64,000 bases of DNA from Ciceribacter sp. L1K22 (GTDB taxonomy: Bacteria; Pseudomonadota; Alphaproteobacteria; Rhizobiales; Rhizobiaceae), in the NCBI RefSeq assembly GCF_017599385.1, contig NZ_JAGFPK010000002.1:434001-498000 (forward strand), written 5' to 3'. Both the position numbers and the translations under genes were made by a program. Of this stretch, positions 37,750 to 47,433 are shown piece by piece. Position 1 is the first letter of the stretch. The number at the start of each line of letters is the position of its first letter. The notes beneath the pieces were generated by a model, which had not been told where the DNA came from, did not search any database, and saw only the letters and a program-made list of their open reading frames with translations.

Positions 37750-40196
37750 GCCTTCAATCTTTCGTTCGAGGGATCCCAGAGCGGCTGGTCGGGCTGCACC
37801 GTCGCCTTGAAGCGGTCGCCGAAGATTTCGACCTCGACCTGCGTGCCGGGCCCGGCAAGGTCAGCCCGCAGCATTCCGAGCGCGATCGACTTGCCGGTGC
37901 GATAACCCCAGTTGCCGGAGGTCGTCTCACCCACCACCGCACCGTCATGCCACAGCGTCGACATGTACGGCGCATCGCAATCACCGGCGTCGACCACGAG
38001 CGTCACGAACCGCTTGGACACGCCGAGCTGCTTTTCCTTCAGCAGCGCCGCCTTCCCCTTGAAGTCATCTTTCGACCAGTCGATGAAGCGGTCCAGCCCG
38101 CCCTGCAGCACGGTGTAGTCAGTGGAAAGATCGCCCTTCCAGGCTCGGTAGCCCTTCTCGATGCGCAGGCTGTCAAGCGCTTCCATGCCGAACGGCTGAA
38201 GTCCATGTCTCTGGCCAGCCACCCAGACGGCATCGAAGACGTCGGCCGTGTCCTCGATCTTGGTATGCAGTTCCCAGCCAAGTTCGCCTGCAAACGAGAC
38301 TCGCACCAGTTGCAGCCATTTGCCGGCGATCTGGCACGACTGGTGCGTCAACCACGGCTTCGTCAGATCGGCGTCGGTCACTTCGGCAAGGATCGCGCGC
38401 GAGGCGGGACCGGAGAGGATCTGGCAGGAGAAGGCCTCGGTCACATCGTCGATGGTGAAGCTGGCATCGGTCGGCTTTAGCTTTCGCAGCCATTCCAGAT
38501 CATGCCACTGTGCCGTCGCGGCCGTGATCAGGAAGAAGAAATCCTCGCCCAGCATCATGACCGACATTTCGGTGACGATGCGGCCCTTGTCGTCGGCGAA
38601 ATAGGCAAGCCCGATCCGCCCCGGCTTCGGCACCTTGCCCGTGATGATCGAGGAGAGCCACGCCGTCGCGCCCGGCCCCTTCACCCGGAAACGCGAGAAG
38701 CCCGGCAGGTCGAGAATGCCCGCCGCATCCCGCACGGCGAGGCATTCCGCCTCGATGCGCGGGCTCCAAGGCCCCTTGCGGTCCCAGGTCTGTGTCGCCT
38801 CCTCGGAAATATCGTCGCCAGGCTTGGCGTACCACATGGCGCGCTCCCAGCCGTTGTAGGGCTTGAACTGCGCGCCCAGCGCCTTGATCCGGTCGTGGAT
38901 CGGCGACAGTTTCCGGTCGCGTCCCGCCGGCCAGTAGTGCTTAGGAAAATGCATCGCATATTCATGGCCGTAGATTTCCATGCCCTTGGCGACGCAATAG
39001 TCCTGGTCCGAGGCGAACGAGGTATAGCGGCGCGGATCGCACGACCACATGTCCCATTCCGTCTGCCCCTCGGTGACCCATTCGGCCAGCACCTTGCCGG
39101 CGCCGCCAGCCTGGCAGATGCCGAAGGTAAAGACGCAGGCCTCGAACGCGTTCGGCACGCCCGGCATCGGCCCGATCAGCGGATTACCATCAGGCGCGTA
39201 AGGGATTGGCCCGTTGATCATCTTCGACAGGCCTGCCGTCCCCAGGATCGGCACCCGCTCGACGGCATCGTTGAGATACCATTCGAGCCGTTCGAGATCG
39301 TCAGGGAAAAGCTGGAAGGAAAAATCCTCTGGCATCGGGTCGTCGTTCGTCACCCAATGCGCCTTGCAGTTCTTCTCGTACGGCCCGAGATTCATCCCGT
39401 ACTTTTCCTGCCGGAGATAATAGGAGCTATCGACGTCGCGCAGCAGTGGCAGCTTGTGCCCGGCCTCCTTGGACCACGCCTCCAGCTCGGGAATGGTGTC
39501 GAACAGCATGTACTGATGGCTCATCACCATCATGGGCACGTCGCGCCCGAACAGCTTTCCCACCTCGCGGGCGTAGTAGCCGGCGGCGTTGACCACGTAT
39601 TCGCAGCGGATTTCGCCCTGCGGCGTCGTCAGCACCCACTCGTCGTTCTCGCGACGGGCTGCCGTCACCGGGCAGAATCGGATGACCTTGGCGCCCATGT
39701 CGCGCGCACCCTTGACGAGCGCCTGCGTCAGCTGCGCCGGATCGATATCGCCGTCATAGGGATCGTAGAGCGCCCCGGAGAGGTCGTGTGTTTCGAGGAA
39801 CGGATACTTCGACCGCATTTCGTCGGGCGCCAAGATATCGAGGTCCATACCCTGGTATCGGCCCATGCCGACGACGCGCTTGAACTCCCGCAGCCGCTCC
39901 TTCGAATGGCCAAGCCGGACAGAACCGGTGACGTGGTAGTTCATCGGATAGTCGACGAGCTTGCCGAGATCACGGTAAAGCGTCGCCGAGTAGCGCTGCA
40001 TGTTCATGATCGACCAGGACGACGAGAAGGTCGGAACGTTGCCGGCCGCATGCCAGGTCGATCCGGCCGTGAGCTCGTTCTTCTCCAGAAGCACACAATC
40101 CGTCCAGCCGGCCTTGGCCAGATGGTAGAGCGAGGAGGCTCCGACCGCCCCGCCCCCGATGATCACCACGCGCGCCGTCGTCGGCAGTTCCGCCAT
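37746..40196 (-). CDS. dimethylglycine/sarcosine dehydrogenase-like flavoprotein, paralogue
   Basis: The 816-residue protein has the same layout as its neighbour: FAD-binding GGGAVGASSLYHLA (about 14-27), covalent-FAD motif STWHAAGN, FAD-dependent oxidase domain to about 400 and GcvT-like folate domain (LGWELHTKIED, then ALDSLRIEKGYRAWKGDL). The two paralogues diverge considerably and may act on successive methyl groups or different substrates. First gene of the three-gene operon; a divergent LysR gene starts 129 bases away. Confidence 0.88.
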   Translation of the reverse strand: MAELPTTARVVIIGGGAVGASSLYHLAKAGWTDCVLLEKNELTAGSTWHAAGNVPTFSSSWSIMNMQRYSATLYRDLGKLVDYPMNYHVTGSVRLGHSKERLREFKRVVGMGRYQGMDLDILAPDEMRSKYPFLETHDLSGALYDPYDGDIDPAQLTQALVKGARDMGAKVIRFCPVTAARRENDEWVLTTPQGEIRCEYVVNAAGYYAREVGKLFGRDVPMMVMSHQYMLFDTIPELEAWSKEAGHKLPLLRDVDSSYYLRQEKYGMNLGPYEKNCKAHWVTNDDPMPEDFSFQLFPDDLERLEWYLNDAVERVPILGTAGLSKMINGPIPYAPDGNPLIGPMPGVPNAFEACVFTFGICQAGGAGKVLAEWVTEGQTEWDMWSCDPRRYTSFASDQDYCVAKGMEIYGHEYAMHFPKHYWPAGRDRKLSPIHDRIKALGAQFKPYNGWERAMWYAKPGDDISEEATQTWDRKGPWSPRIEAECLAVRDAAGILDLPGFSRFRVKGPGATAWLSSIITGKVPKPGRIGLAYFADDKGRIVTEMSVMMLGEDFFFLITAATAQWHDLEWLRKLKPTDASFTIDDVTEAFSCQILSGPASRAILAEVTDADLTKPWLTHQSCQIAGKWLQLVRVSFAGELGWELHTKIEDTADVFDAVWVAGQRHGLQPFGMEALDSLRIEKGYRAWKGDLSTDYTVLQGGLDRFIDWSKDDFKGKAALLKEKQLGVSKRFVTLVVDAGDCDAPYMSTLWHDGAVVGETTSGNWGYRTGKSIALGMLRADLAGPGTQVEVEIFGDRFKATVQPDQPLWDPSNERLKA

Positions 40197-40273
40197 GCTT
40201 TTTCCCTCGCGATTTTCGCCGAGCTTGGCAAAAAACGAGGGCTCGCTTCAAGAAGAAGGACGGGGCTTTATTG

Positions 40274-40288
40274 ATCGATGAATTCGAT
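40274..40288. promoter_or_regulatory. inverted repeat, possible LysR-type binding site
   Basis: ATCGA-TGAAT-TCGAT lies between the flavoprotein operon and its divergent LysR gene, 38 bases before the latter. Spacing resembles LysR-type sites with arms separated by a few bases. If the regulator began at the earlier ATG (40278), the site would be inside its gene, which supports the 40326 start. Confidence 0.45.
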
Positions 40289-40325
40289 TAGATTAGCCGG
40301 AATTGTCGTGATACGTGGCGCAAAA

Positions 40326-41174
40326 ATGCAGATTGATCTGATTGAGACCTTCATTGATCTGATGGAGACCCGAAGTTTCAACCGCACCGCCGAGCGCATG
40401 GGGATCACCCAGTCGACCGTCTCCCACCGGGTGAAGGCGTTGGAGGCGGAGTTCGACCGGAAACTCTTCACGCGAAGCAAGGGAGGCACGGTCCCGACGG
40501 CCGCCGGTCTCAGGTTTCACGACCATGCGATGGCGCTGCAGCGGCAATGGCACGAGGCCTCCCGCGCTGTCGAAAGTGCCGGCGCCTATGAACATGCGAT
40601 GCGCCTCGGCATCCAGCAGGACGTCGCCGCCGAACATGCCGGCGGTCTGCTGCGCGCGATCCGACAGGAGATGCCCTCAACCTCCTTCTACATGGAGGTC
40701 GACTATTCGGGCCAGATGAACCGCGACCTTGCGAGCGGCGACCTCGATCTCGCCATCCTCTACACGCCGAACTACCTTCCGGACCTGCATTACGAGCGCA
40801 TCGGCGACATGACCTATCTGCTGGTCAGCACGCTCTCGCCGCATCTGAAGGATCTGCCGGTCGAGCGCTATATTCGCGCGAACTATTCGCCCGCCTTCGA
40901 GCGCGCCCACCGTGTCGCCCTGCCACATCTGCTGACGGCGGCAGTCTCCTCCGGTCAGAACATGGCGATTCTCAGCCTGCTGACAAGCCTTGGCGGCGGC
41001 GCCTTCGTTTCGAGGTCCACCGCCTACCGGCTGGCGGACGAGGGCGAGGCCCATATTGTCGTCGATGTCGCGCCGATCGAACAGCCCGTCTACGCCGCGA
41101 CCTCGATCCGTACCCGCCACGCCCCCCAGCACCGCCGCATCGTCGCGGCGATCACCGATCTGCTGGCAGGCTGA
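40326..41174 (+). CDS. LysR family regulator of the methylated-amine operon
   Basis: The 282-residue protein opens with the canonical LysR helix-turn-helix (MQIDLIETFIDLMETRSFNRTAERMGITQSTVSHRVKALE), followed by an effector domain of the LysR_substrate type. I use the ATG at 40326 because LysR proteins begin directly at this helix; an ATG at 40278 would add 16 residues. Divergent orientation to the flavoprotein/MttB operon makes it the likely regulator, with a methylated amine or an intermediate as ligand. Confidence 0.88.
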   Translation: MQIDLIETFIDLMETRSFNRTAERMGITQSTVSHRVKALEAEFDRKLFTRSKGGTVPTAAGLRFHDHAMALQRQWHEASRAVESAGAYEHAMRLGIQQDVAAEHAGGLLRAIRQEMPSTSFYMEVDYSGQMNRDLASGDLDLAILYTPNYLPDLHYERIGDMTYLLVSTLSPHLKDLPVERYIRANYSPAFERAHRVALPHLLTAAVSSGQNMAILSLLTSLGGGAFVSRSTAYRLADEGEAHIVVDVAPIEQPVYAATSIRTRHAPQHRRIVAAITDLLAG

Positions 41175-41193
41175 ACGCATATCCTAAGCGGCT

Positions 41194-42081
41194 TTACTTG
41201 GTGCGTGTTAAACCCGACCGCCGTGCAACGACATGCTCCCGCCATACCGTAAAGAGGCCGGCGCCGACGACGATCAACGCGCCGAGCACCATGGTCAATC
41301 TGAGGCTCTCTCCGAACAGTGCGACGGCGATCGACGATGCCAGAACCAGTTGCCAGTAGGAGATCGGCTGGACCATGACGGCGTCAAGGTTCTCGTAGGC
41401 GCGGATCAGCGACAGATGTCCGATGATCCCCGTGCAGCAGAGCGCGCCCATCCAGACCCAGTCCTCGACCGCAATCGGCGTTACGAAGGCCGGTGCCAGC
41501 ATGTTGATACCGACGAAGCCAACCATGCACATATAGAAGAAGCTTGTCACCGGCGGATCGTCCCTGCTGACCAGTCGCGTCAGAATTCCGTAGAATGCAC
41601 CGCACGTTGCCACCGCGAGCGGCAGCAGCATCAAGATATTGAAACCGTCCGCGTCCGGCGAGAGGATCAGCAGCACCCCGCAAAGGCCGACGATGATCGC
41701 AGTCCAGCGACGCCAGCCGACCTTCTCTCCGAGAAGCGGCACCGACAGCATGGCGACGAGGATAGGTCCGGAAGCGAAGATCGCCTGCGATTGGGCAAGT
41801 CCGACATAATGAAACGCGGCGACAGAGATGAGGATCTGGCTCGCCAGCAAAATACCGCGCAAGATCTGCAACACCGGCCTCTTCGTGCGAGCGGCCGTGC
41901 GGATACCACCCGGCGAACGGCGCGCCAGGAACAACGCGAAGGCGGCGAAGGCCCAGTAACGGACCAGTGCGACCACCACAGGAGAATAGGTCGCGCCCAG
42001 ATGCTTGGATATGGCATCCTGGAAGGCAAAGACCGTGAACGCGGTGAAGGCAAACAGATAGCCGAGCGGCGTGGATTTCAT
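41194..42081 (-). CDS. EamA/DMT family transporter
   Basis: The 295-residue membrane protein has ten predicted helices in two EamA repeats; the first starts YLFAFTAFTVFAFQDAISKHLGATYSPVVVALVRYW (about 8-43), the second near residue 150. Members usually export amino acids or other metabolites. It is convergent with the LysR gene (20 bases apart) and divergent from the next LysR gene, which may control it. Substrate unknown. Confidence 0.87.
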   Translation of the reverse strand: MKSTPLGYLFAFTAFTVFAFQDAISKHLGATYSPVVVALVRYWAFAAFALFLARRSPGGIRTAARTKRPVLQILRGILLASQILISVAAFHYVGLAQSQAIFASGPILVAMLSVPLLGEKVGWRRWTAIIVGLCGVLLILSPDADGFNILMLLPLAVATCGAFYGILTRLVSRDDPPVTSFFYMCMVGFVGINMLAPAFVTPIAVEDWVWMGALCCTGIIGHLSLIRAYENLDAVMVQPISYWQLVLASSIAVALFGESLRLTMVLGALIVVGAGLFTVWREHVVARRSGLTRTK

Positions 42082-42149
42082 CGGGTGTCCGATTCGGGAA
42101 AGTAAGGCTCACTCTAAAGGCGGCCTGACGATTGCCAAGCCGCATATTC

Positions 42150-42164
42150 GCAAGGCTCCCTTGC
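42150..42164. promoter_or_regulatory. inverted repeat between EamA and LysR genes
   Basis: GCAAGG-CTC-CCTTGC is a perfect 6-bp inverted repeat in the 152-base gap between the divergent exporter and LysR genes. It is a plausible LysR operator; no second copy is seen. Confidence 0.4.
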
Positions 42165-42233
42165 TAAATCGATAAGAGTGCTGCGCATCTGTCTGTAGTT
42201 GCCGGAATTCATTCCTCATGCTCTATAAAAGCC

Positions 42234-43142
42234 ATGGCCTTCACCTTCCGACAGTTGCAGTATTTCGTGGCCGTCGCCGAACAGGGATCGGTGACGCGCG
42301 CCGCCCAGAACCTGTCCATTTCTCAGTCCTCCGTCACCGAGGCGATCAAGGAACTGGAGGGCGATCTCGGCGTCGAGCTCTTCGAGCGCCACCCCCGCGG
42401 CCTGACCATCACCTATAACGGTCACCAGTTCCTGCGCCACGCGACGAAGATCCTCGCGGACGTCTCGGATGCCCGCAACGTCTTCACGGAGACGCAGAAC
42501 AGTACGGGCGGCACATTGAACATCGGGGTCACCTCGCTGGTCGCCGGCTACGTGCTCTCGGACCTCCTTGCCCGCTACCGTCGCGCCTGCCCGGGCGTTG
42601 AGGTCTCGGCCATAGAGGACAACGGCTCTTATCTCGAACACCTGCTGATCGGCGGTGAGCTCGATGTCGCCGTCATGGTCATCTCCAACCTGCGCGACCG
42701 GATGGCGCTGCAGGCCGAGATCCTGGAAACCTCGCCCTATCGTCTCTGGCTCCCGATCGGCCATCCACTCGTCTCCGCCGACATCATTTCAGTGCAGGAC
42801 ATCGCCCGCGAGCCGCTGATCATGCTGACCGTCGACGAAATCGAGGAAAACACTGGCAAGCTGCTATCTGCCCTCGGCGCCCGCCCGCATGTTGCTTTCC
42901 GCACCCGTTCGGTGGAAGCGGTCCGCAGCCTGGTCGCGACCGGCGCCGGCGTCGCCCTTCTCCCTGACCTCGTCTACCGCCCGTGGTCTCTGGAAGGCGA
43001 CCGCATTGAAAGCCGTGACGTGTCGGGCGCGCTGCCCGTCGTGCAGGTCGGCATGGTCTGGCGCAAGGGATCGAGTCTGCCCCAGGCGGCGCGGGATTTT
43101 GTCGGAGTTGCGGAGGCGACTCGCAGTGGGAGGGTTCGTTGA
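42234..43142 (+). CDS. LysR family transcriptional regulator
   Basis: The 302-residue regulator has the LysR helix-turn-helix at the N-terminus (FTFRQLQYFVAVAEQGSVTRAAQNLSISQSSVTEAIKELE) and an effector domain with NIGVTSLVAGYVLSDLL and the fingerprint GAGVALLPDLVYRPW near the end. It lies 135 bases upstream of the ydcS-like gene on the same strand and is divergent from the EamA exporter. It may control either; in E. coli the ydc operon is instead preceded by the MocR-type gene ydcR. Confidence 0.87.
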   Translation: MAFTFRQLQYFVAVAEQGSVTRAAQNLSISQSSVTEAIKELEGDLGVELFERHPRGLTITYNGHQFLRHATKILADVSDARNVFTETQNSTGGTLNIGVTSLVAGYVLSDLLARYRRACPGVEVSAIEDNGSYLEHLLIGGELDVAVMVISNLRDRMALQAEILETSPYRLWLPIGHPLVSADIISVQDIAREPLIMLTVDEIEENTGKLLSALGARPHVAFRTRSVEAVRSLVATGAGVALLPDLVYRPWSLEGDRIESRDVSGALPVVQVGMVWRKGSSLPQAARDFVGVAEATRSGRVR

Positions 43143-43277
43143 TTGCCGGACATATCGGAAAAACCGATACCGCCATTCTGACGAATGAATTTGCGAATGC
43201 GGTAAATTCGCGGCAACTTTTCTCCCGGGAACAATAAGGGGCTCGCAAAGCGGCCCTCACAACCGGGAGACCTCGCG

Positions 43278-44435
43278 ATGAAATCTCTTCTGAAGTCTTG
43301 CACTGTCCTTGCCACCGTACTGAGCTTCACCTCCGCGGCCGTCGCCCAAGAGCCGCTGAAGGAACTTGGCGCCGGTGAAGGCGCCCTCTCCATCGTCGCC
43401 TGGGCGGGCTATATCGAGCGTGGCGAAACCGATCCTGCCTATGACTGGGTCACAGAATTCGAGAAGAAGACCGGCTGCATGGTCTCGGTGAAGACCGCCG
43501 CCACTTCGGATGAAATGGTTGCCCTGATGAACGAAGGCGGCTTCGACCTCGTCACCGCCTCGGGCGATGCGTCGCTGCGTCTAGTCGCCGGCAAGCGCGT
43601 CCAGCCGATCAACACGGCCCTAATCCCCTCCTGGAGCACGATCGACGAGCGCCTGCAGAACGCCCCCTGGCACACCAAGGACGGCGTCCACTACGGCACG
43701 CCCTACGTCTGGGGCCCGAACGTGCTGATGTACAACACCAAGGCATTTGGCGACAAAGCGCCGGACAGCTGGAACGTCGTTTTTGAAGAAATGACGCTCG
43801 CCGATGGCCAGTCGAACAAGGGCCGCGTCCAGGCCTATGATGGCCCGATCCATGTGGCCGACGCCGCCAACTACCTGATGTTCCACAAGCCGGAACTCGG
43901 CATCAAGGACCCCTACGAGCTGAATGAAGACCAGTACAAGGCTGCCCTCGACCTGCTCCGTGTCCAGCGCACACTGGTCAGCCGTTACTGGCACGATGCA
44001 TTCATTCAGATCGACGACTTCAAGAACGAAGGCGTCGTCGCTTCCGGCTCCTGGCCCTTCCAGGTCAACCTCCTGAAGGCCGATCAGCCCGTCGCCTCCG
44101 TCTTCCCGAAGGAAGGCGTCACCGGCTGGGCCGACACGACCATGCTGCATGCCGACAGCGAGCATCCGAACTGCGCTTACATGTGGATGGAGCATTCGCT
44201 CTCGCCCAAGGTCCAGGGCGACGTTTCCGCCTGGTTCGGCACGGTTCCCTCGGTTCCGGCCGCCTGCAAGGGCAATGAGCTTCTCGGCGACGAGGGCTGC
44301 GCCACCAATGGTTACGAACACTTCGAACAGATCAAGTTCTGGAAGACACCCGTCTCGAAGTGCGAAAGCCAGGGCGAATGCGTCCCTTATCACCGCTGGG
44401 TTTCCGATTACATCGGCGTAATCGGCGGACGGTAA
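43278..44435 (+). CDS. ydcS: polyamine-type ABC transporter binding protein (YdcS-like)
   Basis: The 385-residue periplasmic protein has a signal peptide (residues 1-23, ending VAQ/EP) and the PotD-like fold. It closely follows E. coli YdcS over long stretches: GYIERGETD, KTAATSDEM, GKRVQPINTALIP, KGRVQAYDGPI and RYWHD. It should bind a polyamine or similar amine in the periplasm. The extra cysteines (for example KCESQGEC near the C-terminus) may form a disulfide. A five-hairpin array separates it from the ATPase gene. The aldehyde dehydrogenase at the end of the operon supports putrescine or a related diamine as substrate. Confidence 0.93.
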   Translation: MKSLLKSCTVLATVLSFTSAAVAQEPLKELGAGEGALSIVAWAGYIERGETDPAYDWVTEFEKKTGCMVSVKTAATSDEMVALMNEGGFDLVTASGDASLRLVAGKRVQPINTALIPSWSTIDERLQNAPWHTKDGVHYGTPYVWGPNVLMYNTKAFGDKAPDSWNVVFEEMTLADGQSNKGRVQAYDGPIHVADAANYLMFHKPELGIKDPYELNEDQYKAALDLLRVQRTLVSRYWHDAFIQIDDFKNEGVVASGSWPFQVNLLKADQPVASVFPKEGVTGWADTTMLHADSEHPNCAYMWMEHSLSPKVQGDVSAWFGTVPSVPAACKGNELLGDEGCATNGYEHFEQIKFWKTPVSKCESQGECVPYHRWVSDYIGVIGGR

Positions 44436-44443
44436 CCACCGTA

Positions 44444-44613
44444 TCTCCCCCCTTGCGGGGGAGAAAGCAAAATCAACGAATTAGCCGAGCAGAGCGAGGC
44501 TAAGCGTTAGATTTTGCAAGAGAGGGGCAAGCCTCGCCCCCCTCTCTTGCGATTTCTAGCACTTAGCTGACGCTAAGATGCTGAAATCGCATTCTCTCCC
44601 GCAAGGGGAGAGA
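44444..44613. repeat. mosaic of five hairpins (RIME/REP-like palindromic element)
   Basis: Five stems follow each other: 44444-44464 (8 bp); 44467-44517 (GCAAAATC with GATTTTGC plus an inner stem TTAGCC/GGCTAA); 44516-44550 (12 bp, GCAAGAGAGGGG with its complement); 44549-44590 (GCGATTTC with GAAATCGC plus CTTAGC/GCTAAG inside); 44593-44613 (8 bp). The first and last share the CTCCCC/GGGGAG core. Adjacent stems share end bases, so they may compete. This resembles rhizobial intergenic mosaic elements; exact family not assigned. It sits between the binding-protein and ATPase genes. Confidence 0.85.
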
Positions 44614-44629
44614 TGGAACCGGAGCCCCC

Positions 44630-45619
44630 ATGACCGCAGCCGTCTCCTTCTCGAAGGTCTCGCGCCATTTCGGCAGCGTGAAAGCCGTCGACAGCGTCGA
44701 CCTAACCGTAGAGCCCGGCGAATTCTTCGCCATGCTCGGGCCCTCCGGCTCCGGCAAGACGACCTGCCTGCGCCTGATCGCAGGGTTCGAGCAGCCGACG
44801 TCAGGCCATATCGAGATCTTCGGCGAGACAGCCGAGGGCGTGCCGCCCTATCGCCGCAACGTCAATACGGTCTTCCAGGACTACGCCCTCTTCCCCCATC
44901 TCAACATCCTCGACAACGTCGCCTATGGACTGATGGTCAGGGGCGTCGCCAGGGACGAGCGCCACCGCGAGGCCGAACAGGTGCTGGAGATGGTCAAGCT
45001 CCCCGGCTACGGTGCCCGCAAGCCCGGCCAGCTTTCCGGTGGGCAGCGACAGCGCGTGGCCCTCGCCCGCGCCCTGGTCAACAAGCCCAAGGTTCTTCTG
45101 CTGGACGAGCCGCTCGGCGCACTCGACCTCAAACTGCGCGAACAGATGCAGGAGGAACTGAAGAGCCTTCAGCGCTCGCTCGGCATCACCTTCGTCTTCG
45201 TCACGCATGACCAAGGAGAGGCGCTCTCCATGGCAGACCGTATCGCCGTTTTCAACGAGGGCAGGATCGTCCAGGCGGGCAGCCCGCACGAGATTTACAA
45301 CCGCCCCCGCACCCGCTTCGTCGCCGATTTCGTGGGGTCCTCCAACGTGATCGCTCCAGACGCGATGAAGGCGCTCGGTGGCGAAGCCCGCTGGACGAGC
45401 CTGCGTCCCGAGGCGATCCGCATCGTCCCCGAAGGCGGCATTGAAGCTTCCGTGATTTCCACCAGCTTTCTCGGCGCCTCGACCAAGCTCTTTGTAAAGA
45501 CTGCTGCGACCGCCCTTACCATCTCTCTGCCCGCCGGCCAGCCGGCACCGCAAGCCGGAGAGAGCATCCGTATCGGCTGGTCGCCGGCCGACCCGCATTA
45601 CATGGAGGAGGCCGCATGA
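44630..45619 (+). CDS. ydcT: polyamine-type ABC transporter ATPase (YdcT-like)
   Basis: The 329-residue ATPase of the PotA class has Walker [10 protein letters not shown] (about 38-46), the Q-loop [11 protein letters not shown], signature [15 protein letters not shown], Walker [13 protein letters not shown] and a C-terminal TOBE regulatory domain (about 260-329). It energises the importer formed by the next two genes. GGAG precedes the ATG; the stop overlaps the permease start by four bases. Confidence 0.94.
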   Translation: MTAAVSFSKVSRHFGSVKAVDSVDLTVEPGEFFAMLGPSGSGKTTCLRLIAGFEQPTSGHIEIFGETAEGVPPYRRNVNTVFQDYALFPHLNILDNVAYGLMVRGVARDERHREAEQVLEMVKLPGYGARKPGQLSGGQRQRVALARALVNKPKVLLLDEPLGALDLKLREQMQEELKSLQRSLGITFVFVTHDQGEALSMADRIAVFNEGRIVQAGSPHEIYNRPRTRFVADFVGSSNVIAPDAMKALGGEARWTSLRPEAIRIVPEGGIEASVISTSFLGASTKLFVKTAATALTISLPAGQPAPQAGESIRIGWSPADPHYMEEAA

Positions 45620-46566
45620 CGGCGATCTCCGCACCCGCCATCACGCCTGGTCGGCAGGGTCCGATCGGGCGGCTCTCGGATCTGTTCTGGCGGCGCCCCA
45701 ACCTGCTGCTGGTTCTGATGCTGGTGCCGCCCCTGCTCTGGCTCGGCATCATCTATGTCGGCTCGCTGGTGGCACTTCTCCTGCAGAGCTTTTTCTCGAT
45801 CGATGAATTCTCCGGCCTGATCAACTACGAATTCACCCTCGCCACCTACGCCGAACTGCTGCGCCCGGCCAACTTCGACATCATCCTGCGCACGCTGCTG
45901 ATGTCCGCCGCCGTCACGCTCGCCTCTGCCATCATCGCCTTTCCGATCGCCTACTATGCCGCCCGTTACGCCAAGGGCCGTTGGAAAGCCGTCTTCTATC
46001 TCGGCATCATGCTGCCGCTCTGGTCGAGCTACCTCGTCAAGGTCTATGCCTGGAAGCTGATCCTCGCCAAGGAAGGCATCCTCACCTGGCTCTTCGCCAA
46101 GCTGCATCTGACCTGGCTGCTCGACGGCATTCTCGCCATTCCGGTCATCGGCGGCAATTCGCTCTCGATCAGCTACATCGGCACCTTCATCGTCTTCGTC
46201 TATGTCTGGCTGCCCTTCATGATCCTCCCGATCCAGGCAGCACTCGAGCGCGTGCCCGGCAACCTGATCGAAGCTTCGGGCGATCTTGGCGCCGATAGCC
46301 GCCAGACCTTCCGCCACGTGCTCTTTCCCTTGGCGCTCCCCGGCATCGTCGCCGGCTCGATCTTTACCTTCTCGCTGACCATGGGCGATTACATCATCCC
46401 CCAGATCGTCGGCACCTCGCGCCTCTTCATCGGCCAGGCCGTCTATGCCCAGCAGGGTACCGCCGGCAATATCCCGCTCGCTGCCGCCTTCTCGGTCGTG
46501 CCGATCGTCATCATGGGCATCTATCTCACCATCGCCAAACGCATGGGGGCCTTCGATGCGCTCTGA
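45616..46566 (+). CDS. ydcU: polyamine-type ABC transporter permease (YdcU/PotB-like)
   Basis: The 316-residue inner-membrane protein has about six helices and the coupling motif [29 protein letters not shown] (about 221-249). The region [24 protein letters not shown] forms the first helix. It partners with the following permease; its stop lies 11 bases inside that gene. Confidence 0.93.
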   Translation: MTAISAPAITPGRQGPIGRLSDLFWRRPNLLLVLMLVPPLLWLGIIYVGSLVALLLQSFFSIDEFSGLINYEFTLATYAELLRPANFDIILRTLLMSAAVTLASAIIAFPIAYYAARYAKGRWKAVFYLGIMLPLWSSYLVKVYAWKLILAKEGILTWLFAKLHLTWLLDGILAIPVIGGNSLSISYIGTFIVFVYVWLPFMILPIQAALERVPGNLIEASGDLGADSRQTFRHVLFPLALPGIVAGSIFTFSLTMGDYIIPQIVGTSRLFIGQAVYAQQGTAGNIPLAAAFSVVPIVIMGIYLTIAKRMGAFDAL

Positions 46567-47371
46567 CCGCTCCCAATCCGCGGGCCTGTCCCTGAAGATT
46601 GCCGCAGGCGCCGGCCTCGCCTTCCTGCATCTGCCGATCCTCCTGATCTTCGTCTATGCCTTCACCACGGAGGAAAAGAGCTTCCAGTGGCCGCCGCCGG
46701 GCTTCACCACCAAATGGTTTGCCGTGGCCTGGAACCGCCCGGACATCTGGGAAGCGCTGACGTTGTCGGTGAAGGTCGCCAGCATCGCCACTGTGATTGC
46801 GCTGGTGCTCGGCACCCTCGCCGCAGCCGCCGTCGCCCGAACGAAATTTTTCGGCAGGGAAGTGATATCGCTGCTCGTCATCCTGCCGATCGCGCTGCCC
46901 GGCATCATCACCGGCATCGCGCTGCGCTCGGCCTTTTCGCTGGCGGATATTCCTTTCTCTTTCTGGACGATCATTCTCGGCCACGCCACCTTCTGCGTCG
47001 TCGTCGTCTACAACAACGCGGTGGCCCGCTTCCGCCGCACATCCGGCTCGTTGATCGAGGCCTCCATGGATCTCGGCGCCGACGGCTTCCAGACCTTCCG
47101 CTTCGTGATCCTGCCGAACATCGCAACGGCGCTTCTCGCTGGCGGCATGCTTGCCTTCGCGCTCTCCTTCGACGAGGTCATCGTCACGACCTTCACCGCC
47201 GGCCAGCAATCGACCCTGCCGATCTGGATGCTCGAAGAACTGATCCGCCCCCGCCAGCGACCGGTCACCAATGTGGTGGCGATGGTTGTCGTGATCGTCA
47301 CGTTCCTGCCGATCCTGGGGGCATATTACCTGACCCGCGATACCGACCAGATCGCGGGGAGCGGCAAGTGA
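46556..47371 (+). CDS. ydcV: polyamine-type ABC transporter permease (YdcV/PotC-like)
   Basis: The 271-residue permease has about six helices and the coupling motif [29 protein letters not shown] (about 168-196). I start at the ATG at 46556 ([10 protein letters not shown]) inside the end of the previous gene. Together with YdcU it forms the translocation path. It is followed after 62 bases by the aldehyde dehydrogenase gene. Confidence 0.93.
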   Translation: MRSDRSQSAGLSLKIAAGAGLAFLHLPILLIFVYAFTTEEKSFQWPPPGFTTKWFAVAWNRPDIWEALTLSVKVASIATVIALVLGTLAAAAVARTKFFGREVISLLVILPIALPGIITGIALRSAFSLADIPFSFWTIILGHATFCVVVVYNNAVARFRRTSGSLIEASMDLGADGFQTFRFVILPNIATALLAGGMLAFALSFDEVIVTTFTAGQQSTLPIWMLEELIRPRQRPVTNVVAMVVVIVTFLPILGAYYLTRDTDQIAGSGK

Positions 47372-47433
47372 GACAATACCGGGGGTGGCCTCTGCCCCCG
47401 GCCGAACAAGACGCAAACCGAGGGAGAACGACT

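Noticed and set aside
46687..47433. Large N-terminal extension of the aldehyde dehydrogenase
   Set aside because: It overlaps the upstream permease in another frame and lacks similarity; a good ribosome-binding site marks 47434.
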